A stretch of 64,000 nt of DNA. It comes from Bacteroidaceae bacterium (GTDB lineage: Bacteria > Bacteroidota > Bacteroidia > Bacteroidales > Bacteroidaceae). A program made the translations under genes and the position numbers. The stretch lies in contig JAFUYM010000036.1 of assembly GCA_017470525.1 (NCBI GenBank), forward strand, positions 20,638 through 84,637. Reading direction: 5' to 3'. Below, in pieces: positions 15,829 through 24,240 of the stretch (within the stretch, counting starts at the first letter, position 1; each line of letters opens with the position of its first letter). The notes under the pieces were generated by a model. That model saw only the letters and a program-made list of their open reading frames with translations, did not search any database and had not been told where the DNA came from.

Positions 15829-17142
15829 ATGCTTACACTCAAGTTAATCACAGAAGAGACCGAAAGAGTTATCAAAGGTCTCGAAAAGAAGCACTTCCAA
15901 GGTGCACAAGAAGCCATAGAAAAAGCTATCGCTATCGACAAGCAACGCCGTGAAGCCCAAACAAAACTTGACGCCATCCTTGCCGAGAGCAAGAAATATG
16001 CCGCCCAAATCGGACAGTTGATGAAGGCTGGCAAACGCGACGAAGCCGAGGCAGCCAAGGCTGAAGTGGCAAAACTGAAAGCCGAAGCAGCCGAACTTGA
16101 AAATAAAAAATCAGAAGCAGAGAAAGAGTTGACTGCTCACCTCTGTACCATTCCCAATATCCCCTACGATGAAGTGCCAGAAGGTTCCTGTGCAGAAGAC
16201 AATGTGGTAGTGAAATCTTCCCTGCGTGAATGCAAGCCAGGCGACACCGTGGGCAACTGGGACACTGTGCCACAGAACGGTGAAGCCAAACTTCCCCATT
16301 GGGAACTCGCCAAGAAATACAACCTCATCGACTTCGACCTCGGCGTGAAAATCACAGGAGCAGGATTCCCCGTCTATATCGGCAAGGGAGCACAACTGCA
16401 ACGTGCCCTCATCAACTTCTTCCTCGCCGAGGCAAACAAGGCAGGATACACTGAAATTATGCCTCCAACCGTGGTGAACGCCGCCAGTGGTTACGGCACT
16501 GGTCAACTTCCCGACAAGGAAGGTCAGATGTACCACTGCGAGGTGGATGATCTCTACCTCATCCCTACAGCCGAGGTACCTGTCACCAACATCTATCGTG
16601 ATGTCATTCTTGACGAAAAAGACCTCCCCATCAAGAACTGTGCCTACACCCAATGCTTCCGTCGTGAAGCAGGAAGTTATGGCAAAGACGTTCGCGGCTT
16701 GAACCGTCTGCACGAGTTCTCCAAAATCGAGATTGTGCGCATTGACACACCCGAACACTCCAAGGAGTCGCACAAAGAGATGCTCGACCACGTGGAAGGT
16801 CTTCTCAAGAAACTCGAACTCCCCTACCGCATCCTTCGTCTCTGCGGTGGCGACCAGAGTTTCACTTCCGCCATCTGCTACGACTTCGAGGTTTACAGCG
16901 AAGCCCAAGGTCGTTGGCTCGAAGTTTCTTCTGTCAGCAACTTCGACACCTACCAGGCAAACCGTCTCAAGTGCCGCTACCGCAATGCCGACAAGAAGGT
17001 GCAACTCTGCCATACCCTTAACGGTTCCGCCCTCGCCCTGCCCCGCATCGTTGCCTCCATCCTTGAAGACAACCAGACACCCGACGGCATCCGTATTCCC
17101 AAGGCACTTGTGCCCTACACGGGATTTGAGATGATTGATTGA
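15829..17142 (+). CDS. serS: seryl-tRNA synthetase
   Basis: SerRS charges tRNA-Ser and tRNA-Sec-type tRNAs with serine. The 437-residue protein has the N-terminal antiparallel coiled-coil arm (about residues 30-110, rich in Glu, Lys and Ala) and a class II catalytic domain with motif 2 (FRREAGSYGKDVRGLNRLHEF) split around residue 285. Motif 3 is in NGSALALPRIVASILE near the end. The length is normal. ATG at 15829 gives the expected MLTLKLITEE start. No clear -7 box is seen in the short gap before it. A terminator follows at 17172-17210. Confidence 0.97.
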   Translation: MLTLKLITEETERVIKGLEKKHFQGAQEAIEKAIAIDKQRREAQTKLDAILAESKKYAAQIGQLMKAGKRDEAEAAKAEVAKLKAEAAELENKKSEAEKELTAHLCTIPNIPYDEVPEGSCAEDNVVVKSSLRECKPGDTVGNWDTVPQNGEAKLPHWELAKKYNLIDFDLGVKITGAGFPVYIGKGAQLQRALINFFLAEANKAGYTEIMPPTVVNAASGYGTGQLPDKEGQMYHCEVDDLYLIPTAEVPVTNIYRDVILDEKDLPIKNCAYTQCFRREAGSYGKDVRGLNRLHEFSKIEIVRIDTPEHSKESHKEMLDHVEGLLKKLELPYRILRLCGGDQSFTSAICYDFEVYSEAQGRWLEVSSVSNFDTYQANRLKCRYRNADKKVQLCHTLNGSALALPRIVASILEDNQTPDGIRIPKALVPYTGFEMID

Positions 17143-17171
17143 GATAAGCAAACGAAATAAGCACAATAACA

Positions 17172-17210
17172 AAGAAGGGTACGATACGACATCGTGCTCT
17201 TCTTCTTTTT
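17172..17210 (+). terminator. terminator of serS
   Basis: Stem AAGAAGGGTACGAT / ATCGTGCTCTTCTT with a five-base loop, then CTTTTTTC. Confidence 0.75.
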
Positions 17211-17290
17211 TCAACACATCTGTGTCCTATTCGTTTTCATCACCATTGTTCCTTTCATCACCAATCCCCTACACTTTCATTCATCAGCAT

Positions 17291-17665
17291 TCATTTCATC
17301 CATCTCTGTTCGATACCTCTAAACACCCAATAAATAATGACGATGCCAATCAGGTAAGCAAGAAGGTCTATCCACAGGAATCCTTGTCCAAGCATCATGT
17401 GACCGATGAATGTGTTTCGGAACGACACCAACCAATGCCAACGAATCATCTGTGAAAATTCCACAAGAAAAGAATGTGCCAGGCTGATAATTGCAATCAG
17501 TTTGAGTCCTTTCCTGGCTAAGATGATACGCCAAAGGCAAAATACCATCATTGCCCATAGCGCATCGCCAGTTTCATCTGGAATCCAACTGAGACGTCTG
17601 GAATAAAGCCCAATCGGAATCAGCACAATGATGCCAATTAACGAAATCAAAATCTTCCTTTTCAT
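17291..17665 (-). CDS. DUF2809 family membrane protein (124 aa)
   Basis: The protein has four predicted membrane helices (ILISLIGIIVLIPIGL, LWAMMVFCLWRIIL, LIAIISLAHSFLVEFSQ, FLWIDLLAYLIGIVIIYWVF). It shows the DUF2809 pattern: GDALWAMMVF, an EFSQ segment, then RNTFIGHMMLGQGFLWIDLLAY. The function of the family is unknown; it lies near VanZ-like proteins in fold. The ATG at 17665 is preferred over 17683 because GGAAGAG stands just before it. The gene is monocistronic and convergent with serS, with a -7 box at 17737-17744. Confidence 0.8.
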   Translation of the reverse strand: MKRKILISLIGIIVLIPIGLYSRRLSWIPDETGDALWAMMVFCLWRIILARKGLKLIAIISLAHSFLVEFSQMIRWHWLVSFRNTFIGHMMLGQGFLWIDLLAYLIGIVIIYWVFRGIEQRWMK

Positions 17666-17736
17666 GCTTCTCTTCCTACCCATTATTCATAAGCATAATC
17701 TTGCATTCCATAATTCTGAAATTCAATCGCTGTTTG

Positions 17737-17766
17737 CAAAGTTACAACTTATTTTTCAGAAACAAA
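17737..17766 (-). promoter_or_regulatory. promoter of the DUF2809 gene
   Basis: Minus strand TTTG (17766-17763), 18 bases, then TAACTTTG (17744-17737). Confidence 0.6.
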
Positions 17767-17919
17767 GAATTTTGAAGAGAATTTGCGTGAGCGTGTCTTT
17801 ATCGTGACTATATCTCACGGATAGCCTTAGGTGGTGCCTCTTTCATAGGTGTAGCGACAATTTTCACACAAAAAGGGGCATTCTTTGACAAAATGCGTGG
17901 TGGTTCAGAGGATTTTTCG

Positions 17920-17927
17920 TAACTTTG
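17920..17927 (+). promoter_or_regulatory. -7 box for the NfnAB/SudA-like gene
   Basis: TAACTTTG, 53 bases before the ATG at 17981. Confidence 0.6.
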
Positions 17928-17980
17928 CATCGCTATTCACGCATTAATGTGGTAAAAAGATATTTACTAAAGATATTATT

Positions 17981-20350
17981 ATGAATAAGATTGTTAAGAA
18001 AGAGCAGTTCAGCGAGAAGGTGTTCAAACTGGTGGTTGAGGCACCGCTGATTGCCAAGTCTCGCAAGGCTGGTCACTTCGTCATCGTCCGCGTGGGCGAA
18101 CAGGGCGAGCGTATGCCACTCACCATTGCTGACTCCGACGTGGAGGCTGGCACTATTACCTTGGTGGTTCAAAAGGTTGGTTATTCATCTACGAAACTCT
18201 GCAACCTGAACGAGGGCGACTGCATCACGGACGTGGTGGGCCCGCTGGGTCAGGCTACGCACATTGAGAAGTTCGGCACGGTGGTTTGTGCCGGTGGCGG
18301 TGTGGGCGTGGCTCCTATGCTGCCCATCATCAAGGCGCTGAAGGAGGCTGGCAACCGGGTGATTTCTGTGCTGGCTGGTCGCACGAAGGAACTCATCATT
18401 CTGGAGGAGGAGGTGCGCAAGCACTCTGACGAGGTCATCATCATGACGGATGATGGTTCTTACGGACAGAAGGGTGTGGTGACTGTGGGCATCGAGCAGG
18501 TGATTCAGCGTGAGAAGGTGGACAAGTGCTTTGCCATTGGTCCTGCCATCATGATGAAGTTCTGCTGCCTCTTGACAAAGAAATACAATGTACCTACGGA
18601 TGTGTCGCTGAACACCATCATGGTGGACGGTACGGGCATGTGTGGCGCTTGCCGCATCACGGTGGGTGGCAAGACTCGTTTCGTCTGCGTGGATGGTCCT
18701 GAGTTTGACGGACACGAGGTGGACTTCGACGAGATGTTCAAGCGCATGGGTGCGTTCAAGCCTATCGAGATAGAGGAGATGAAGAAGTTGGAGGAGCATG
18801 TGAACGGCGGTTCCGCATGCGGCGACGCTGCCGCTGCAAAGGCTGCGGAGGCTACGGTGGATGCTGCGAACATGACGACTGACACTCCCCTCTCTGAACT
18901 GACTGACCGCAACGCCGCTTGGCGCAAGGAACTGGCTGCCAGCATGAAGCCGAAGGAGCGTGGCGAGATTGAGCGCTGCGTGATGGGTGAACTTGACCCT
19001 GTGTATCGTGCCACCACTCGCACGGAGGAGGTGAACACGGGTCTCACGGTGGAGCAGGCTCTGACCGAAGCCAAGCGTTGTCTCGACTGCGCCAAGCCTT
19101 CTTGCATGGAGGGTTGCCCTGTGAGCATCAATATTCCTTCGTTTGTGAAGAACATCGAGCGTGGCCAGTTCTTGGAGGCAGCCAAGGTGATCAAGGCTAC
19201 GAGTGCACTGCCAGCCGTTTGCGGTCGTGTGTGTCCGCAGGAGAAGCAATGTGAGAGCAAGTGCATCAAACTGAAGATGAATCAGAAGGCGGTGGCTATC
19301 GGCAACTTGGAGCGTTTCGCTGCCGACTTCGAGCGCAACAGCGGCAAGATGGCACTTCCTGAGTGTGCGCCTAAGAACGGCAAGAAGGTGGCTATTGTGG
19401 GCTCAGGTCCTGCAGGTCTTTCTTGTGCTGGCGACTTGGCGAAGGCAGGTTACGACGTGACCGTGTTTGAGGCGCTGCACGAGATTGGCGGTGTGCTGAA
19501 ATATGGTATTCCTGAGTTCCGTCTGCCCAACGCGATTGTGGATGTGGAAATTGAGAACCTCCGCAAGATTGGCGTGAACTTCGTGAAGGACTGCATCGTC
19601 GGCAAGACCATCACCATCGACGAACTGGAGCAGGAAGGCTACAAGGCAATTTTCGTTGCCTCGGGTGCAGGTCTGCCCAACTTCATGAACATCCCCGGCG
19701 AGAACTCTGTGGGCGTGATGTCTTCTAATGAGTATCTGACCCGTGTGAACCTGATGGACGCATCGAACCCTGCCAGCGACACGCCAATCGTGAAGGCGAA
19801 GAGCGTGATGGTGGTCGGTGGTGGCAACACCGCCATGGACTCTTGCCGCACGGCAAAGCGTCTGGGTGCCGAGCATGTGTTTATCGCTTACCGCCGCAGC
19901 GAGGCAGAAATGCCCGCACGTCTCGAAGAGGTGAAGCATGCCAAGGAAGAGGGCATCGAGTTCTTGACGCTGCACAACCCGATTGAATACATCTCCGACG
20001 AGAAGGGCAATGTGACCCAAGTGAAACTCCAGGTGATGGAACTGGGCGAACCTGATGCCTCTGGCCGTCGCTCACCTGTTCCCGTGGAGGGTCAGATTGA
20101 GACACGCGACATCGACCTTGCCATCGTGGCTGTGGGCGTTAGTCCTAACCCCATCGTGCCGAAGTCGGTGGAGGGTCTCGAACTGGGCAGAAAGAACACC
20201 ATTGCCGTGAACGACCAGATGCAGTCGAACATCCCGACCATCTTTGCCGGTGGCGACATCGTGCGTGGTGGTGCCACAGTCATCCTCGCCATGGGCGACG
20301 GTCGCAAGGCTGCTGCCAACATCGACGCCATGCTGAAGGCTCAGGCATAA
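17981..20350 (+). CDS. fused ferredoxin-NADP reductase / glutamate synthase small-subunit-like oxidoreductase (789 aa)
   Basis: Residues 1-280 are a PyrK/SudB-type subunit: an FAD domain, GGGVGVAPMLPIIKAL for NAD(P), and a C-terminal [2Fe-2S] cluster region with CGACRI and FVCVDGPEFDGHEVDF. An Ala-rich linker (ACGDAAAAKAAEA) follows. Residues 320-789 are GltD-like: an Fe-S domain with CLDCAKPSCMEGCPV and CGRVCPQEKQCESKC, FAD-binding GSGPAGLSCAGDLA and NADPH-binding VVGGGNTAMDSCRTA. Two-subunit homologues are NfnAB or sulfide dehydrogenase; the fused form is common in Bacteroidetes and often named as bifunctional dihydroorotate dehydrogenase B / glutamate synthase. It probably moves electrons between ferredoxin, NADH and NADPH. 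It is monocistronic and cytosolic. Confidence 0.9.
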   Translation: MNKIVKKEQFSEKVFKLVVEAPLIAKSRKAGHFVIVRVGEQGERMPLTIADSDVEAGTITLVVQKVGYSSTKLCNLNEGDCITDVVGPLGQATHIEKFGTVVCAGGGVGVAPMLPIIKALKEAGNRVISVLAGRTKELIILEEEVRKHSDEVIIMTDDGSYGQKGVVTVGIEQVIQREKVDKCFAIGPAIMMKFCCLLTKKYNVPTDVSLNTIMVDGTGMCGACRITVGGKTRFVCVDGPEFDGHEVDFDEMFKRMGAFKPIEIEEMKKLEEHVNGGSACGDAAAAKAAEATVDAANMTTDTPLSELTDRNAAWRKELAASMKPKERGEIERCVMGELDPVYRATTRTEEVNTGLTVEQALTEAKRCLDCAKPSCMEGCPVSINIPSFVKNIERGQFLEAAKVIKATSALPAVCGRVCPQEKQCESKCIKLKMNQKAVAIGNLERFAADFERNSGKMALPECAPKNGKKVAIVGSGPAGLSCAGDLAKAGYDVTVFEALHEIGGVLKYGIPEFRLPNAIVDVEIENLRKIGVNFVKDCIVGKTITIDELEQEGYKAIFVASGAGLPNFMNIPGENSVGVMSSNEYLTRVNLMDASNPASDTPIVKAKSVMVVGGGNTAMDSCRTAKRLGAEHVFIAYRRSEAEMPARLEEVKHAKEEGIEFLTLHNPIEYISDEKGNVTQVKLQVMELGEPDASGRRSPVPVEGQIETRDIDLAIVAVGVSPNPIVPKSVEGLELGRKNTIAVNDQMQSNIPTIFAGGDIVRGGATVILAMGDGRKAAANIDAMLKAQA

Positions 20351-20372
20351 CATTTTCATACCTATCTAAAAA

Positions 20373-20410
20373 TAAGGGGGCACATCAAATCATTTGGTGT
20401 GCCCCCTTAA
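20373..20410 (+). terminator. terminator after the NfnAB-like gene
   Basis: Stem TAAGGGGGCACATCAAAT / ATTTGGTGTGCCCCCTTA of about 18 bp with one G-U, then AAAAATAT. AT ends on both sides suggest it could work in both directions. Confidence 0.8.
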
Positions 20411-20480
20411 AAATATGAGGTTTTCGACACCTTTACCAACAAAAATCGTGGATTTTATTGCTTGTTCAAAATAAAATCCT

Positions 20481-20488
20481 TACTTTTG
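20481..20488 (+). promoter_or_regulatory. -7 box of the DUF4301 gene
   Basis: TACTTTTG; an ATTG lies 20 bases upstream (20457-20460) in the -33 position. The start at 20575 is 86 bases downstream. Confidence 0.6.
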
Positions 20489-20574
20489 TGGCTGAAAAGC
20501 GATTGCGAAAGTCCCTGACGGGTTCTTTCCCAAAATAGACAATCAAAAATCACAAATATTAAATCATAAAAACC

Positions 20575-22062
20575 ATGCTTACACAAGAAGACAAGGATTT
20601 TCTCGCGAAGAAAGGCATTTCGGAAGAAAAACTGAATGCACAGTTAGAATGTTTCAAAACAGGCTTCCCCTGGCTGAAGTTGGCAGGTGCCGCATCGTCT
20701 GGCAATGGCATCACCATTCCTACAGAAAGTGAGAAGCAAGACTATCTCGCTGCTTGGGATGCCTATCTGGACGGCAGCGGGAAAGTGCTGAAGTTCGTTC
20801 CTGCATCGGGAGCCGCCAGCCGCATGTTCAAGAACCTCTTCGAGTATCTCGACAACGAGGAGAAGACCGACTTCATCGAGAAGTTCGAGCAGAATCTCGA
20901 CAAGTTCGCTTTCATCGACGACTTGAAGGCAGCCATCGCAAAGAACGGTGGCGACAACAGCACCAAGACCGCCATTGCCACGTTGCTTGGCGAGGAGGGT
21001 CTTTCGTATGGTAAACTGCCCAAGGGTCTGCTGAAGTTCCACAAGTATGAAGACGGCGCACGTACCCCAGTGGAAGAGCATCTGGTGGAAGGTGCCCTGT
21101 ATGCTGGTGGCAAGAACGGTCAGGTAACGGTACACTTTACCGTAAGCCCCGAACACCGCCCACTCTTCGAGGCACTGGTGGCAAAGGTGGCTCCCAAGTA
21201 CGAAGAGAAGTTTGGTGTGAAATACTCCGTCAGTTTCTCCGAGCAGAAGGCAAGCACCGACACGGTGGCAGCCAACCCCGACAACACCCCATTCAGAGGC
21301 AAGGACGGCAAGATTCTTTTCCGTCCAGGTGGTCACGGTGCACTGATTGAGAACCTGAACGACCTCGATGCCGACATCATCTTCATCAAGAATATCGACA
21401 ACGTGGTGCCCGACCGTCTGAAAGCCGAAACCGTGGAATACAAGAAACTCATTGCAGGTGTGCTGGTGAGCAAGCAGCAGAAAGCCTTCTCCTACCTCGA
21501 ACTGCTTGACAGCGGCAAATACACCCATGCACAACTGGAGGAAATCATCCGTTTCCTGCGCGACGAACTCTCTTGCCGCAACCCCGAACTGAAAGACTTA
21601 GAAGATGCCGAACTCACCATCTATCTGAAAAAGAAACTGAACCGCCCCATGCGCGTGTGCGGTATGGTGAAGAATGTGGGCGAACCCGGTGGTGGTCCAT
21701 TCTTGGCATACAATCAAGACGGCACCATCAGCCTTCAGATTCTGGAGAGCAGCCAAATTGACAAGAACAATGCCGAGTACTTGCAGATGTTCCAAAACGG
21801 CACCCACTTCAACCCCGTTGACCTCGTGTGTGCTGTGAAGGACTACAAGGGCAACAAGTTCGACCTCACAAAATACGTTGACCACCAGACAGGTTTCATC
21901 TCCAGCAAGAGCAAGGACGGCAAGGAACTCAAAGCCCTCGAACTGCCCGGTCTTTGGAACGGAGCCATGAGCGACTGGAACACGATTTTCGTGGAGGTAT
22001 CACTCGGCACATTCAATCCTGTGAAGACAGTGAACGACTTGCTGCGCCCACAACACCAATAA
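20575..22062 (+). CDS. DUF4301 family protein (495 aa)
   Basis: The whole length matches the Bacteroidetes DUF4301 family as I recall it: an N-terminal LTQEDKDFLAKKGISEE, then FVPASGAASRMFKNLFEYL, a GHGALIENLNDLDADIIFIKNIDNVV block and GGGPFLAYNQDGTISLQILE. The GxxSRM-like and GHGALIENLN motifs recall nucleotidyltransferases of the sugar-phosphate type, so a cytosolic nucleotidyl-transfer role is possible. No experiment is known to me. There is no signal peptide or membrane segment. It stands alone with its own -7 box. Confidence 0.85.
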   Translation: MLTQEDKDFLAKKGISEEKLNAQLECFKTGFPWLKLAGAASSGNGITIPTESEKQDYLAAWDAYLDGSGKVLKFVPASGAASRMFKNLFEYLDNEEKTDFIEKFEQNLDKFAFIDDLKAAIAKNGGDNSTKTAIATLLGEEGLSYGKLPKGLLKFHKYEDGARTPVEEHLVEGALYAGGKNGQVTVHFTVSPEHRPLFEALVAKVAPKYEEKFGVKYSVSFSEQKASTDTVAANPDNTPFRGKDGKILFRPGGHGALIENLNDLDADIIFIKNIDNVVPDRLKAETVEYKKLIAGVLVSKQQKAFSYLELLDSGKYTHAQLEEIIRFLRDELSCRNPELKDLEDAELTIYLKKKLNRPMRVCGMVKNVGEPGGGPFLAYNQDGTISLQILESSQIDKNNAEYLQMFQNGTHFNPVDLVCAVKDYKGNKFDLTKYVDHQTGFISSKSKDGKELKALELPGLWNGAMSDWNTIFVEVSLGTFNPVKTVNDLLRPQHQ

Positions 22063-22102
22063 AAATTAAAGATTGAAGTTTCGCAAGTTCCGACGCTGCT
22101 TA

Positions 22103-22298
22103 TTTAAAACAACGAATTAAACGAATTAAACGAAAACCATTCGGACTGGAATTATATTTCTCGAAGCCGCAAGCGGCAACAAATTTCACGAATTCTTCCA
22201 CCCAGATGGCAAAATTCGTGTCATTCGTTGCACAGAAGGTGCTTCGTGTCATACTTTTCTCTGAATAATTCGTTAAATTCGTGTAATTCGTTGTTAAA
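22103..22298. repeat. inverted-repeat element with AACGAATTA arms
   Basis: Outer arms 22103-22133 and 22266-22298 pair with a few mismatches and are tandem 9-mers of AACGAATTA. Inside are the GC hairpin GCCGC-AA-GCGGC (22166-22177) and further CACGAATT and AATTCGTG copies. It occupies most of the gap between the DUF4301 gene and rsmG. Its arm sequence is nearly that of the 15644-15787 element. Confidence 0.75.
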
Positions 22299-22331
22299 AT
22301 AAACATATTGAATTATTTAATTCTCCATTTT

Positions 22332-22955
22332 ATGATAATAAGCAAGTATTTTCCTCATCTCACAGAACCTCAGGTTGAGCAGTTCGCCCAACTTGAGGCA
22401 CTTTATAACGACTGGAACGCAAAAATCAACGTGATTTCACGGAAGGACATCCAGAATCTGTATGAGCATCATGTGCTCCACTCGTTGGGCATCGCCAAGG
22501 TGGTCAACTTCAGGGATGGCACCACCGTGATGGACCTCGGTACGGGAGGTGGATTCCCTGGCATTCCCTTGGCAATCCTGTTCCCCAACGTGCAGTTCCA
22601 TCTCGTTGACAGCGTCGGCAAGAAAGTGAAAGTGGCACAAGAAGTGGCAACGGCTATCGGACTGAAAAACGTGAAGTTCAGCCATGCCAGAGCAGAAGAA
22701 ATCAAGGAGCAGTATGACTTTGTGGTGACCCGTGCCGTGATGCCGATGGTAGATTTGGTGAAGGTGGCTCGGAAGAACATCAAGAAAGAGCAACACAATG
22801 CTGTTCCCAACGGCATCATCGCCCTCAAAGGTGGTGAACTGGCTGGCGAGATAGCCTCGATGAAAAACATCGCCACCGTATGGGAACTCAGCGACTTTTT
22901 CAAGGAAGAATACTTCACGACCAAAAAAGTGGTGCATGTCACCATTAAAAAGTGA
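22332..22955 (+). CDS. rsmG: 16S rRNA (guanine-N7) methyltransferase RsmG
   Basis: RsmG methylates G527 of 16S rRNA with S-adenosylmethionine. From the ATG at 22332 the protein is 207 residues, the usual length. The methyltransferase core shows LYNDWNAKINVISRKD, the SAM loop DLGTGGGFPGIPLAI, then HLVDSVGKKVKVAQEV and the conserved VTRAVMPM. The longer frame from 22308 adds eight residues of low plausibility. It lies just after a hairpin element, and the MBL hydrolase gene follows 83 bases downstream, possibly on the same transcript. Confidence 0.96.
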   Translation: MIISKYFPHLTEPQVEQFAQLEALYNDWNAKINVISRKDIQNLYEHHVLHSLGIAKVVNFRDGTTVMDLGTGGGFPGIPLAILFPNVQFHLVDSVGKKVKVAQEVATAIGLKNVKFSHARAEEIKEQYDFVVTRAVMPMVDLVKVARKNIKKEQHNAVPNGIIALKGGELAGEIASMKNIATVWELSDFFKEEYFTTKKVVHVTIKK

Positions 22956-23036
22956 AAAATGAAAAGTGAAAAATTTGCTACAGCGGCAGTGATTCATTTC
23001 TCACTTTACACTCTCAACTTCAAACTTTGCAAAAGA
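22946..23036. repeat. purine/pyrimidine oligomer hairpin between rsmG and the hydrolase gene
   Basis: AAAAGTGAAAAATG repeats (7-base period) on the left face TTTCTCACTTTACACTC and similar pyrimidine sequence on the right. Together they form a loose imperfect inverted repeat across the 83-bp spacer. Confidence 0.45.
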
Positions 23037-23038
23037 AC

Positions 23039-23680
23039 ATGAACATCAAGACATTCATCGTGAATCCGTTGGGAGAGAACTGCTACGTGGTGAGTGACGA
23101 CACACATGAAGCGGTCATCATCGACTGCGGCTGCTCCACCGAAAGCGAATGGGCTGACATCAAGAAATACATTGCCACCGAAGACCTGCAAGTGAAGCAC
23201 CTGCTCAACACCCACCTGCACTTCGACCATGTGTGGGGCACAGCATTTGCCTATCGTGACTTGGGTCTCCGCCCCGAAGCCAACTACGAAGACCTGCGCA
23301 TCTATGAAAACATGGACGAGCAAATCCGCTCCGTCGTTGGCATCAGTCTTCCCCACCCTCCCATGCCACCACTCGGCACCAGCCTGCTCGACGGCAGCGA
23401 GGTCACATTCGGCAACACCACCCTGAAAGTGATGAACACTCCCGGACACTCTCGCGGCAGCATCTGCTTCTACTCTCCACAAGAAGCCGTCCTCTTCTCA
23501 GGCGACACCCTCTTCTGTGGCAGTTGCGGACGTACAGACCTGGCAGGTGGCAGTTATCGAGACATCATGCTCAGCATCAACAAAATCGCCACCCTACCCG
23601 ACGACACCAAAGTATTCTGCGGGCATGGACCTGCCACCACCATGGGCAGGGAAAAACTATACAATCCCTACTTCCGATAG
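23039..23680 (+). CDS. MBL-fold metallo-hydrolase (glyoxalase II-like)
   Basis: The 213-residue protein is a stand-alone metallo-beta-lactamase fold. The metal ligands are in NTHLHFDHVWG (HxHxDH), with GHSRGSICFY for the third histidine, FSGDTLF for the bridging aspartate and FCGHGPATT for the last histidine. Such proteins hydrolyse thioesters such as S-lactoylglutathione or related substrates; the actual substrate is unknown. I start at ATG 23039 because the longer frame uses TTG at 23027. It follows rsmG by 83 bases and ends with the palindrome cluster and terminator at 23720-23808. Confidence 0.88.
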   Translation: MNIKTFIVNPLGENCYVVSDDTHEAVIIDCGCSTESEWADIKKYIATEDLQVKHLLNTHLHFDHVWGTAFAYRDLGLRPEANYEDLRIYENMDEQIRSVVGISLPHPPMPPLGTSLLDGSEVTFGNTTLKVMNTPGHSRGSICFYSPQEAVLFSGDTLFCGSCGRTDLAGGSYRDIMLSINKIATLPDDTKVFCGHGPATTMGREKLYNPYFR

Positions 23681-23719
23681 CCTTAGCACTTCACCCTGAA
23701 TGTCAATATCTTCCTATAT

Positions 23720-23801
23720 GCGCACCCTGCGCCCATCATTTCACGCACCCTGCGCATAAAAATACGAGCACCCAGCGCCTATCATTTAGCGCTGGGTGCT
23801 C
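23720..23801. repeat. palindrome cluster 1: four units at exact 23-bp pitch, last one inverted
   Basis: Units are GCGCACCCTGCGC (centre 23726), ACGCACCCTGCGC (23749), GAGCACCCAGCGC (23772) and GCGCTGGGTGCTC (23795). All centres are 23 bp apart. Each unit has short arms around CCC, and the fourth is the exact reverse complement of the third. Ten-base linkers also resemble each other (CCATCATTTC and CTATCATTTA). Confidence 0.85.
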
Positions 23802-23808
23802 ATTTTTT
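23766..23808 (+). terminator. terminator of the MBL hydrolase gene
   Basis: Units three and four of the cluster form a perfect 13-bp stem (23766-23778 / 23789-23801) followed by ATTTTTTC. Confidence 0.8.
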
Positions 23809-24007
23809 CACAACCACCTGTCATTAGAACAATTACGTTTTTTTCCGAAGAAAAGATAAAAAACGAAGCACTCCATCATCATTTCAGGAGATTTCTCGTC
23901 AAAAGGATAATTTTGTCCTATAATTGCAACATCATCTGTTCCTAATGCCCATTTCCTCTTTGATGATTATTTAACCATTTGTTGGTATGATTGCAATAAC
24001 CACAAAA

Positions 24008-24189
24008 ATTATCGGAACAAATTATTGTTAATTATCGGTAATTTTCGGTAATTTTCGGTAATTTTCGTTTTTCCAAACCGCTTTGGAGGTGAAGGAGCAA
24101 AAATCCTTCATGCTGGGATTAGCCTCTTGCGCTGCAGCGCAAGAAAAACGATAATTACCAATAATGACCGATAATTTGTTCCGATAATT
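24008..24189. repeat. large inverted-repeat element with CGGTAATTTT arms
   Basis: The element begins AATTATCGGAACAAATTA and ends with its near-exact reverse complement. The left arm contains three tandem CGGTAATTTT decamers, the right arm fewer. Near the middle is the perfect 18-bp palindrome CTTGCGCTGCAGCGCAAG (24126-24143). An ORF on the minus strand through it is not a gene. The rest of 23809-24007 shows no feature I can support. Confidence 0.8.
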
Positions 24190-24232
24190 GATGTTTTCTA
24201 TGGAAATGGACTTATAAATCAAGATTTTTATG

Positions 24233-24240
24233 TAAATTTG
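24233..24240 (+). promoter_or_regulatory. -7 box for the BspA-like gene leader
   Basis: TAAATTTG, placed 385 bases before the ATG at 24626. This gives an unusually long leader. Confidence 0.5.

Noticed and set aside
17220-17290. TTTCATCACCA repeats after serS
   Set aside because: Only two good copies and no constant period; probably low-complexity sequence.
22308-22331. Upstream start of rsmG
   Set aside because: Adds eight residues not seen in the family; the inner start gives the usual 207 residues.
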